A stretch of DNA of 64,000 nt from contig OZ022502.1 of the NCBI GenBank assembly GCA_963989385.1, forward strand, positions 13,441,001 through 13,505,000, read 5' to 3'. The notes under the pieces are model-generated. The model was not told the origin of the DNA. It saw only the letters and a list, made by a program, of their open reading frames with translations, and ran no database searches. Below are positions 51,633 to 62,573 of this stretch, piece by piece (within the stretch, counting starts at the first letter, position 1; each line of letters opens with the position of its first letter). The position numbers and the translations under genes are program-made. Source of the stretch: Ctena decussata. Its lineage: Eukaryota; Mollusca; Bivalvia; Lucinida; Lucinidae.

Positions 51633-52216
51633 AGTCTGAGAATAAACACTGGTATGGTAAATGCAGTCAAAAGGCTATCCCATGGGAAAGCATAAAACAG
51701 GCTGTTACAGGGAGATGACCTATATGAAGTAATTCAGTATTTCAGTATGCAAACTAAAGCTCACTTTTATTTTATTTGTCTTCCATATACACCTGCTTCT
51801 GAAGGCTACGCACTTTCTTCACAAAAAGGTTGATTTACAGTATATAATATCTCAAAATGTGATGAATATATAGATGAACTAATCCTTCATAATGAAATAC
51901 TACAAACAACTTGATATTGTTTAGCTGTTGTTGTACATAGTGTAAGTAAAACATGTACTATTCTCCTCTGTGAGTTGCTGGGTGAGTGATATAGAGAGGT
52001 GAGAGTAGGTTGTTATATGATCAAGTTCATGATGCTTCACTCTGACTGAATTTGCTTCTGTATGCTGTAAATATTTACAGTAAAACTTCCAGCATTTTAA
52101 AATTTGTGTTAAGATATATGGATAAACTTATGAGTTAGTCTACATTTTTAAAAAGGGGAACAACTTTTATGTTGTTTGTTTGCTTCCCTGGAAGACAAAG
52201 CTCTTCCAAAAATTTG

Positions 52217-52497
52217 TCAGCCGGGCCGGGTAGTGCAATCGGTAGGGCACCTGACTCGTAAGTCAGAGGTCCTGGGTTTGAATCCCGGTCTGGCCACATA
52301 CTTTCGTTTCTCCTTCCGCTGATTCAAGAAGGGCAGTTGTCAGTTACTGGCGAAAGTATGTGCACTTAGTACTGGTTAACCGCTTAGGAGGTCTAAGCCT
52401 GCCCAGGAATAGTGTGGTTAGGTTAACTGACCGTCCCGACATGACCTTAGTTGTTTACCGTGGACGTTAAGCATCAAATCAACCAACCAACCAAAAA
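52217..52497 (+). mobile_element. tRNA-derived SINE (copy 2, near intact)
   Basis: The head 52217-52297 folds like a tRNA: GCCGGGTAGTGCAATCGGTA (box A region), an anticodon-like stem CTGACTCGTAAGTCAG and GGGTTTGAATCCC (box B), with acceptor ends GGCCGGG/TCTGGCC. The anticodon loop has six bases between the five-base stems, so I do not call a functional tRNA gene. The body runs through GCAGTTGTCAGTTACTGGCG and ACCGCTTAGGAGGTCTAAGC to a tail AATCAACCAACCAACCAA. Same family as 11080-11345. A lone inverted tail fragment lies at 52658-52696. Confidence 0.85.
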
Positions 52498-52504
52498 TTT
52501 GTCT

Positions 52505-52645
52505 ACTATTAAAGGAAAGAATTTGCTCCCAGAGGAGCAAATTCTTCCTTTAGGAGTTGACCCCATTCAAAAATGGAGGATGTTACTTGTAACTTAAGAT
52601 TGAAGAGTTGCTTCCCCTAAGGTACCTATTCACCTTTATGTAAAT
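52505..52645. repeat. GGTGAATGG family element remnant
   Basis: AAGAATTTGCTCCCAGAGGAGCAAATTC (palindrome) and CCCCTAAGGTACCTATTCAC. The left part is missing, apparently replaced by the adjacent SINE tail. Confidence 0.6.
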
Positions 52646-53032
52646 CTGACTTAACTTGGTTGGTTGGTTGATTTGATGCTTAACATCCACGGTCTCCCAT
52701 TTTACAATGCAGTAATGCTGCCAAAATATGTAGATGGAAAGGCAAACAGTGTATTTTTTAATCAGACTCCTTTAGGAACAGTCTGATCTGGGTCTTCACT
52801 GATATGATCATGTACAGTTCTTCTGTTTTCATGCCCATTCCTTTTGCTATTATTTTGACTTCGAGGCTATTGTTTAATGTTTAGAATATTATTATCATGC
52901 TATGATTGTGATTTTCTGGAGCCATGACAGAAAAATCTCTTTTTAGGTCTTTGGTTACAAGATGGGAGTTTACACTTAAAAATTACTGCAAATCAGTCAT
53001 GTGTAACTGAGCTATGAAATGAATTTGTTTCT

Positions 53033-53108
53033 CTTCCTAAACAATTCCAAAGACCTAGATCCATCTAATTAGATGGATCTAGATCTTTGAGATTGTTTAG
53101 GAAGGAAA
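53033..53108. repeat. AGATCCATCTAATTAGATGGATCT hairpin
   Basis: TTCCTAAACAATTCCAAAGA and TCTAGATCCATC mirror GATGGATCTAGATC and TTTGAGATTGTTTAGGAA almost perfectly. Best copy of the family at 5205 and 51545. Confidence 0.75.
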
Positions 53109-53740
53109 AATTCCCATCTTATAACGAAAGAAATACAGTATCTACAATAATCATGACTTAATGAGAAAATTGTGAGAGTTTTATCCCCTTGTCATGTGGC
53201 CAGTGATAAGAACGTTACCATTTTGCTGTGATCATAAATAACAGTTTTATCAAATCTGTTTTCGACATGTAGGTATGAAAGTGTTTTGAGAGTGGCACTA
53301 TTTCTGCTTTGGTGAATGCTATCTTATTCTTTGTTATTGCATTTAAGTTATATAAATAAAATGAAACTAAAATAAGTCATTGTTGAGTTTCAAGTTCCTT
53401 CCAGCCATTTTCTCTTCCACAAATACATAATGTTTCTGACAAGTATTGTGTATAACATGAACCCCAGGTTTGCGATTCCTATGAATGTAATGATGACTTA
53501 GCTAGTGGAATGTAATGCCCGACTCAACACTGTGTATGGTAATAGGGTTTCTTGCCAGAGTGTCTCATGTAGGATTCTCACCAGTATGTAGATAACAGGC
53601 GTCTGATTATAAGAATTTCTTACCAGTGTATAAAATTCATAGCATAGCAGCAGTGTATGAATCATAATATAATGCAAAATACCAATAATAGATAACATCA
53701 TATAGATCATGAGGCTTCTTACACAAAGGTATATGTGAGA

Positions 53741-53973
53741 TTTGAGCTGTGACACGACAAAACCAACAAAGTAGCATGTGCACCCCGCGAAGACTCCTAT
53801 CAGCCTGGGCAGCTGTCCGGTCAGATCAGAGCCTTTGTTGTCCACGTAGAGCTAGCTCAGACCTTTAGTTACCCTTAAAGTGCACAGCAAAGACTGATCA
53901 GACTGGGCGGATGCCCAGGCTGATCTGAGTCTTCGCTGGGCGCAGTTGTTGGTTTTGTCGCGTCATGGCTCAA
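53741..53973. repeat. GAGCC palindrome, copy A of a near-identical pair
   Basis: TTTGAGCTGTGACACGACAA .. GTCGCGTCATGGCTCAA. It shares not only its sequence but also its left flank (TGAGATTTGAGC) and a right flank (CTCAATAATT) with 60164-60398. The tandem-repeat element of family C starts five bases later. Confidence 0.8.
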
Positions 53974-53977
53974 TAAT

Positions 53978-54650
53978 TAGCTCACCTGTCAAGGTGAGCT
54001 TATAGTATAGCCTTGGTCCGTCGTCCGTCAGCGTCGTCGGCGTCGTCCACACTTTTAAACATCTTCTTCTCAGAAACCACTGGACCGATTGAAGCCAAAT
54101 TTCATATGGAGCCTTAACAAGATGGGGGAACGAAAGTTTGTATATTTGACCCAGGTCACATGACCAAGATGGCCGCCATGCCCATATATTGTAAAAACCT
54201 TTAAAAATCTTCTTCTCAAGAACCACTGGGCCGATTGCCTTGAAACTTGGTATGTAGCATCATGGACTCTAGTACTACAAAATTTATATAAATCATGACC
54301 TTGGGTTGACCTTGACCTATTTTATGGCAAGGTCAAATTTGGTCCCTTAGGCTTTTGAATGGGAAAATCTGAAAAAGTGCATTTTCTGTTGCTTTTGTGC
54401 TCTGTGATATGGAAATGTAGTCAATTTCAACATAAATGGATATTAGAGGTCAAGGTCATAAAGTGACCTTGGCCAAAGGTCATTTGTCCGTTGTGTGTCG
54501 ACATTTTTAGAGGACTTCTCCTCTGAAACAACTGGGCCAATTTTAATTAAATTTCATATGCAGCCTCAGGCAAAGCCGGAAAGAAATTTTATATATTTGG
54601 CCCAGGTCACATGACCAAGATGGCCGCCATGCCCATATATGGTAAAAACC

Positions 54651-54683
<33 letters not shown>

Positions 54684-55550
54684 GATTGCCTTGACACTTG
54701 GTATGTAGCATCATGGACTCTAGTACTACAAAATTTATATAAATCATGACTTTGGGTGACGTTGACCTATTTTATGGCAAGGTCAAATTTGGTCCCTTAG
54801 GCTTTTGAATGGGAAAATCTGAAAAAGTGCATTTTTCTGTTGCTTTTGTGCTCTGTGATACGGAAATGTAGTCAATTTCAACATAATGGATATTAGAGGT
54901 CAAGGACGTTAAGTGACCTTGGCCAAAGGTCATTTGTCCGTTGTGTGTCAACATTTTTAGAGGACTTCTCCTCTAAATCAACTGGGCCAATTTTAATTAA
55001 ATTTCATATGCAGCCTTCAGGCAAAGCAGGAAAGAAATTTTATATATTTGGCCCAGGTCACATGACCAAGATGGCCGCCATGCCCATATATGGTAAAAAC
55101 CTTTAAAAATCTTCTTCTCCAGAACCACTGGCCCGATTGCCTTGAAACTTGGTATGTAGCATCATGGACTCTAGTACTACAAAATTTATATAAATGATGA
55201 CCTTGGGTTGACCTTGACCTATTTTATGGCAAGGTCAAATTTGGTCCCTTAGGCTTTTGAATGGGAAAATCTGAAAAAGTGCATTTTTCTGTTGCTTTTG
55301 TGCTCTGTGATACGGAAATGTAGTCAATTTCAACATAATGGATATTAGAGGTCAAGGTCATTAAGTGACCTTGGCCAAAGGTCATTTGTCCGTTGTGTGT
55401 CAACATTTTTAGAGGACTTCTCTGAAACAACTGGGCCAATTTTAATTAAATTTCATATGCAGCCTTCAGGCAAAGTGGGAAAGAAATTTTATATATTTGG
55501 CCCAGGTCACATGATCAAGATGGCCGCCATGCCCATATATGGTAAAAACC

Positions 55551-55583
<33 letters not shown>

Positions 55584-56449
55584 GATTGCCTTGAAACTTG
55601 GTATGTAGCATCATGGACTCTAGTACTACAAAATTTATATAAATGATGACCTTGGGTTGACCTTGACCTATTTTATGGCAAGGTCAAATTTGGTCCCTTA
55701 GGCTTTAGAATGGGAAAATCTGAAAAAGTGCATTTTTCTGTTGCTTTTGTGCTCTGTGATACGGAAATGTAGTCAATTTCAACATAAATGGATATTAGAG
55801 GTCAAGGTCATTAAGTGACCTTGGCCAAAGCTCATTTGTCCGTTGTGTGTCAACATTTTTAGAGGACTTCTCTGAAACAACTGGGCCAATTTTAATTAAA
55901 TTTCATATGCAGCCTTCAGGCAAAGCGGGAAAGAAATTTTATATATTTGGCCCAGGTCACATGATCAAGATGGCCGCCATGCCCATATATGGTAAAAACA
56001 TTTAAAAATCTTCTTCTCCGGAACCACTGGGCTGATTGCCTTGAAACTTGGTATGTAGCATCTTGGACTCTAGTACTACAAAATTTATATAAATGATGAC
56101 CTTGGGTTGACCTTGACCTATTTTATGGCAAGGTCAAATTTGGTCCCTTAGGCTTTTGAATGGGAAAATCTGAAAAAGTGCATTTTTCTGTTGCTTTTGT
56201 GCTCTGAGATACGGAAATGTAGTCAATTTCAACATAAATGGATATTAGAGGTCAAGGTCATTAAGTGACCTTGGCCAAAGCTCATTTGTCCGTTGTGTGT
56301 CAACATTTTTAGAGGACTTCTCTGAAACAACTGGGCCAATTTTAATTAAATTTCATATGCAGCCTTCAGGCAAAGCGGGAAAGAAATTTTATATATTTGG
56401 CCCAGGTCACATGATCAAGATGGCCGCCATGCCCATATATGGTAAAAAC

Positions 56450-56483
<34 letters not shown>

Positions 56484-57354
56484 GATTGCCTTGACACTTG
56501 GTATGTAGCATCATGGACTCTAGTACTACAAAATTTATATAAATCATGACTTTGGGTGACGTTGACCTATTTTATGGCAAGGTCAAATTTGGTCCCTTAG
56601 GCTTTTGAATGGGAAAATCTGAAAAAGTGCATTTTTCTGTTGCTTTTGTGCTCTGTGATACGGAAATGTAGTCAATTTCAACATAATGGATATTAGAGGT
56701 CAAGGACATTAAGTGACCTTGGCCAAAGGTCATTTGTCCGTTGTGTGTCAACATTTTTAGAGGACTTCTCCTCTGAATCAACTGGGCAAATTTTAATTAA
56801 ATTTCATATGCAGCCTTCAGGCAAAGCAGGAAAGAAATTTTATATATTTGGCCCAGGTCACATGACCAAGATGGCCGCCATGCCCATATATGGTAAAAAC
56901 CTTTAAAAATCTTCTTCTCCAGAACCACTGGCCCGATTGCCTTGAAACTTGGTATGTAGCATCATGGACTCTAGTACTACAAAATTTATATAAATGATGA
57001 CCTTGGGTTGACCTTGACCTATTTTATGGCAAGGTCAAATTTGGTCCCTTAGGCTTTTGAATGGGAAAATCTGAAAAAGTGCATTTTTCTGTTGCTTTTG
57101 TGCTCTGTGATACGGAAATGTAGTCAATTTCAACATAAATGGATATTAGAGGTCAAGGTCATTAAGTGACCTTGGCCAAAGGTCATTTGTCCGTTGTGTG
57201 TCAACATTTTTAGAGGACTTCTCCTCTGAAACAACTGGGCCAATTTTAATTAAATTTCATATGCAGCCTTCAGGCAAAGTGGGAAAGAAATTTTATATAT
57301 TTGGCCCAGGTCACATGATCAAGATGGCCGCCATGCCCATATATGGTAAAAACC

Positions 57355-57386
<32 letters not shown>

Positions 57387-58253
57387 TGATTGCCTTGAAA
57401 CTTGGTATGTAGCATCTTGGACTCTAGTACTACAAAATTTATATAAATGATGACCTTGGGTTGACCTTGACCTATTTTATGGCAAGGTCAAATTTGGTCC
57501 CTTAGGCTTTTGAATGGGAAAATCTGAAAAAGTGCATTTTTCTGTTGCTTTTGTGCTCTGTGATACGGAAATGTAGTCAATTTCAACATAAATGGATATT
57601 AGAGGTCAAGGTCATTAAGTGACCTTGGCCAAAGCTCATTTGTCCGTTGTGTGTCAACATTTTTAGAGGACTTCTCTGAAACAACTGGGCCAATTTTAAT
57701 TAAATTTCATATGCAGCCTTCAGGCAAAGCGGGAAAGAAATTTTATATATTTGGCCCAGGTCACATGATCAAGATGGCCGCCATGCCCATATATGGTAAA
57801 AACATTTAAAAATCTTCTTCTCCGGAACCACTGGGCCGATTGCCTTGAAACTTGGTATGTAGCATCTTGGACTCTAGTACTACAAAATTTATATAAATGA
57901 TGACCTTGGGTTGACCTTGACCTATTTTATGGCAAGGTCAAATTTGGTCCCTTAGGCTTTTGAATGGGAAAATCTGAAAAAGTGCATTTTTCTGTTGCTT
58001 TTGTGCTCTGTGATACGGAAATGTAGTCAATTTCAACATAAATGGATATTAGAGGTCAAGGTCATTAAGTGACCTTGGCCAAAGCTCATTTGTCCGTTGT
58101 GTGTCAACATTTTTAGAGGACTTCTCTGAAACAACTGGGCCAATTTTAATTAAATTTCATATGCAGCCTTCAGGCAAAGCGGGAAAGAAATTTTATATAT
58201 TTGGCCCAGGTCACATGATCAAGATGGCCGCCATGCCCATATATGGTAAAAAC

Positions 58254-58287
<34 letters not shown>

Positions 58288-58704
58288 GATTGCCTTGAAA
58301 CTTGGTATGTAGCATCATGCACTCTAGTGCTACAAAATTTATATAAATGATGACCTTGGGTTGACCTTGACCTATTTTATGGCAAGGTCAAATTTGGTCC
58401 CTTAGGCTTTTGAATGGGAAAATCTGAAAAAGTGCATTTTTCTGTTGCTTTTGTGCTCTGTGATACGGAAATGTAGTCAATTTCAACATAAATGGATATT
58501 AGAGGTCAAGGTCATTAAGTGACCTTGGCCAAAGCTCATTTGTCCGTTGTGTGTCAACATTTTTAGAGGACTTCTCTGAAACAACTGGGCCAATTTTAAT
58601 TAAATTTCATATGCAGCCTTCAGGCAAAGCGGGAAAGAAATTTTATATATTTGGCCCAGGTCACATGACCAAGATGGCCCCCATGCCCATATATGGTAAA
58701 AACC

Positions 58705-58737
<33 letters not shown>

Positions 58738-60096
58738 GATTGCCTTGAAACTTGGTATATAGCATCTTGGACTCTAGTCCTACAAAATTTATATAAATGA
58801 TGACCTTGGGTTGACCTTGACCTATTTTATGGCAAGGTCAAATTTGGTCCCTTAGGCTTTTGAATGGGAAAATCTGAAAAAGTGCATTTTTCTGTTGCTT
58901 TTGTGCTCTGTGATATGGAAATGTAGTCAATTTACACACCTAGGGATATGAGAGGTCAAGGCCATTTAGTGACCTTGATCAAAGGTCATTTGGCCATTGG
59001 GTGTCATCATTTTCAAACATCTTCTCCTCAGAAACCATTGGGCTGATTGAATCCAAATTTCATATAATGACTTAACAGGATGTTGGAACGATAGTTTATA
59101 TATTTGGCCTAGGTCACATGACCAAGATGGCCGCCGTGCTCATATATGGTAAAAACCTTAAAAAAATCTTCTACTCCAGAACCACAGGCCCGATTGCCTT
59201 GAAACTTGGTATGTAGCATCTTTGACTCCAGTACTACAAAGCTTACATAAATGATGACCTTAGGTTGACCTTGACCTGTTTTATGGCAAGGTCAAATTTG
59301 GTCCCTTGAGCTTTTGAATTGGAAAAGCAGAAAAAGTGCATTTTTCTGTTGCTATTGTCCTCTGTGATACGGAAATTCAGTCATCGTTAACCCCTACGAA
59401 TACTAGAGGTCAAGGTCATTGTCGTCGTCATCCGTCGTCAACATTTACAAAGGACTTCTCCTCAGAAATCACTGGGCTGATTGAAGCCAAATTTCATTTA
59501 GAGCCTTAACAGTAGTAGTAGTATTTCAATTCTCATATCTACGTTGCCCCCGCACCTCAGCGGAACGAATCCATAGCCGCAGTAACAGTATAAAGAAACA
59601 AAAGTTTATATATTTGACCCAGATCACATGACCAAGATGGCCACCATGCCCATTTATGGTAAAAACCTTAAAAATTCTTCTTCTCAAGAACCACTGGGCC
59701 GATCGCCTTGAAACTTGGTATGTGGCATCATGGACTATAGTACTACAAAGTATATATAAATGATGACCTTAGGTTGACCTTGACCTATTTTATGGCAAGG
59801 TCAAATTTGGTCCCTTAGGCTTTTGAATGGGAAAGGATGAGAAAGTGCATTTTTCTGTTGCTATTGAGCTCTGTGATATGGAAATGCAGTCAACTTCAAC
59901 TTCTATAAATACTAGAGGTCAAGGTCATTTAGTGATTTTATAGAAGTGGCCATGATGGAACAGTTTACACACTCACTATCCAATCCTATAGAATTGCAGC
60001 CTGTTTATTAGCCTGCCTGAGCCGAAAGCTTGCATTTTGGCCACTTGACCTGAGCATATACTGGCAGGTGAGCGATCATTGCCCTTGGGCGATTTG
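53978..60096 (+). mobile_element. Helentron-like tandem-repeat element, family C (about 12 monomers of 450 bp)
   Basis: The head TAGCTCACCTGTCAAGGTGA GCTTATAG plus GTCGTCCGTCAGCGTCGTCG is followed by monomers whose TTCTTCTC landmark falls at 54210, 54661, 55112, 55561, 56011, 56461, 56912, 57364, 57814, 58264, 58714 and about 59166, a 449-452 base step. More diverged end units are at 53.98-54.2 and 59.0-60.0 kb. The central units are almost identical, the outer ones diverged. The tail GGCAGGTGAGCGATCATTGC CCTTGGGCGATTTG parallels families A and B. Each unit holds AGGTCAAGGTCATTAAGTGA, TTGGCCAAAGGTCA and CAAGATGGCCGCCATGCCCA. The minus-strand 60-71-residue frames repeated here are shadows. Confidence 0.85.
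59515..59582 (-). mobile_element. Very short retroposon inside the family C array
   Basis: 68 bases flanked by TAACAGTA (59507-59514 and 59583-59590). Neighbouring monomers lack it, which gives a clean empty site. On the minus strand it ends GGGGGCAACGTAGATATGAG AATTGAA then a TACTAC tail, the same 3' end as at 50868. Confidence 0.75.
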
Positions 60097-60464
60097 TTTT
60101 TTTTTCTCATCTGAGTAGATTGAATGAGAGCTGCATACCAAGTGCCTGGTGTCTCATCTGAGATTTGAGCTGTGACACGACAAAACCAACAAAGTAGCAT
60201 GTGCACCCCACGAAGTATCAGCCTGGGCAGCTGTCCGGTCAGATCAGAGCCTTTGTTGTCCACGTAGAGCTAGCTCAGACCTTTAGTTACCCTTAAAGTG
60301 CACAGCAAAGACTGATCAGACTGGGCAGATGCCCAGGCTGATCTGAGTCTTCGCTGGGCGCAGAAGCTGTTTGTTGGTTTTGTCGAGTCATGGCTCAATA
60401 ATTTTTTTTTCATATCTGAGTAGATTGAATGAGAGCTGCATACCAAGTGCCTGGTGTCTCATCT
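60097..60464. repeat. GAGCC palindrome copy B inside a 63-base direct repeat
   Basis: Copy B (60164-60398) lies between two copies of a 63-base sequence, T-run plus CTCATCTGAGTAGATTGAAT and AAGTGCCTGGTGTCTCATCT (60097-60159 and 60402-60464). That is far longer than normal target duplications of such elements. Copy B differs from copy A by a few substitutions, a five-base deletion (around 60213) and a seven-base insertion (around 60365). Confidence 0.75.
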
Positions 60465-60773
60465 AAACAGGATGCTATCAAATGGCCAGCCTCCATGGCT
60501 AGGTTTGATAACTATCATTTTTAACAGCCTTTTCAGTCATAATGGGGTTTATCACTACCACAATAATCCCATTTATTTTTGGGCCGACAAATTGGAAGGA
60601 CTGCCATTTTGCATAATCATTGGGGTGTAAACATTCCTCAAAAACGTAAGAGCAGTTCCTGAATGCGATATATATTTCATTGTCCTTTTTAGGTAAATGA
60701 CTACATCTTTATTCTCCATCATATAATGGTAATATTTAGGGGTAACTGTACTCAAAATTGTCATTTGGGAGAA
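60465..60773. other. Spacer with no recognised feature
   Basis: A+T-rich sequence between two tandem-repeat elements. One frame of 70 codons on the minus strand overlaps it but shows no protein features. Confidence 0.5.
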
Positions 60774-62573
60774 CAAGAGGGCCAAGAGGCCCTGAATCGC
60801 TCACCTGACCAAAAAGGTTAAAGGTCAAACAAGGGTCATCATTTAACAAACCTGATAGTTTGCAACCACTACCAAATGGTTTTGAAGAAGATTTTTGAAT
60901 ATTTTTCTATGTATTGCTATGGTACAAACCCTGGACCCCATGGGGCCGGGCCATTTTGGACCCTGTGGCCATCATTTGAATAATTTTGGTAAAGGACCAC
61001 TAGGCAATGCTACATACTAAATTTCAAGCATCTGAGCCAAGTGGTTCTGAAGAAGAAGATTTTTGAATATTTTTCTATGTATTTCTATGGTTCAAACCCA
61101 GGACCCCCTAGGGTGGGGCCATTTTAGACCCTGGGGTCATCATTTGAACAAACTTGGTAAAAGACTACTAGGCAAAGCTACATACCAAATTTCAAGCATC
61201 TGAGCCTTGTGGTTCTGAAGTAGATAATTTTTTAATATTTTTCTATGTATTTCTATGGTTCAAACCTGGGACTCCCTGCCCCGGGGCAATTTTGGACCCT
61301 GGGGCCACCATTTGGACAAACTCAGTAGAGGGCCACTAGGCAATGTAACATACTAAATTTCAAAAATCTGAGGCAAGCAGTTCTGGTGATGAAGAAGTAT
61401 TTTTTAGTTTCGAACCAAAGACCCCTGCCCCAGGGCCATTTTGGACCCTGGGGCCACCATTTGAACAAATTTGATAGAGGACCACTAAACAATGCTACAT
61501 ACCAAATTTCAAGCATCTGAGCCGAGCAGTTCTGGTTAAGTATTTTTTAGATCCAAAACCCAAGACCCCCTGCCCCAGGGCCAATTTGGACCCTGGGGCC
61601 ACCATTTGAACAAACTTGGTAGAGGACCACTAGGCAATGTACCATACCAAATTTCAAGCATCTGAGCCAAGCAGTTCTGGAGAAGAAGATTTTTAAGTAT
61701 TTTTTAGTTTCGAACACAAGACCCCCTGCCCCAGGCCATTTTGGACCCTGGGGCCACCATTCGAACAAACTTGGTTGAGGACCACTAGACAATGCTTCAT
61801 ACCAAATTTCAAGCCTCTGAGCCAAGCAGTTCTGGAGAAGAAGATTTGTAAGTATCTTTTAGTTTTGAACCCAAGACCCCCTGCCCCAGGGCCATGTTGG
61901 ACCCGGGGGCCACCATTTGAATAAACTTGATAGAGGACCACTAGGCAATGTTACATACCAAGTTTCAAGCATCTGAGCCAAGCAGTTCTGGAGAAGAAGA
62001 TTTTTAAGTATTTTTTAGTTTCGAACCCAAGACCCCCTGCCCCGGGGCCATATTGGACCCTGGGGTCACCATTTGAACAAACTTGGTAGAGGATTACTAG
62101 ACTATGCTTCATACCAAATTTCAAGCCTCTGAGCCAAGCAGTTCTGGAGAAGAAGATTTTTAAGTATCTTTTAGTTTCGAACCCAAGACCCCCTGCCCCA
62201 GGGCCATTTCGGACCCTGGGGCCACCATTTGAACAAACTTGGTAGAGGACTACTAGGCAATGTTACATACCAAATTTCAAGCATCTGAGCCAAGCGGTTC
62301 TGGAGAAGAAGATTTTTAAGTATTTTTTAGTTTCGAACCCAAGACCCCCTGCCCCAGGGCCATTTTGGACCCTGGGGCCACCATTTGAACAAACTTGGTA
62401 GAGGACCACTAGGCAATGCTTCATACCAAATATCAAAGCCCTAGGCCTAGCGGTTTCAGAGAAGATGTCATTTAAAGCAAATTGTTGACGACGGACGACG
62501 CACGACGCACGACGGACGACGGACACTGGGTGATCACAATAGCTCACCCTGAGCCTATGGCTCAGGTGAGCTA
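60774..62573 (-). mobile_element. Helentron-like tandem-repeat element, family A, inverted copy
   Basis: Starts ACAAGAGGGCCAAGAGGCCC TGAATCGCTCACCTGA. About eleven monomers step 155-157 bases between 61.66 and 62.29 kb (GAGCCAAGCAGTTCTGGAGA at 61664, 61819, 61975, 62131, 62287). A GACGACGGACGACGC microsatellite lies at 62486-62522, and it ends CTCACCCTGAGCCTATGGCT CAGGTGAGCTA. It is the reverse complement of the element at 42375 with more monomers. Monomers near the microsatellite end are best conserved. Confidence 0.85.

Noticed and set aside
52217..52297. Functional tRNA gene (threonine-like CGT anticodon)
   Set aside because: The head folds like a tRNA, but the anticodon loop is one base short and the sequence continues into a SINE body with a (CCAA)n tail that is shared with 11080-11345.
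53340..53375. AATAAA at 53357 as the 3' end of the YccV-like gene
   Set aside because: It would imply an 8.6-kb 3' untranslated region crossing several mobile elements; the AATAAA at 45323 is simpler. Not excluded without transcripts.
54772..56781. Conserved minus-strand protein family (60-71 residues, ..HNGQMTFGQGHL..) repeated three times
   Set aside because: The frames recur only because the 450-base monomer recurs. Most units carry frame-breaking changes there, and the sequence reads as receptor-like DNA motifs, not as protein.
61322..62547. Minus-strand frames with KYLKIFFSRTAWLRCLKFGM repeats as a repeat protein
   Set aside because: These are translations of the 157-base monomers. Adjacent monomers are not a multiple of three apart, so the frame is not maintained.
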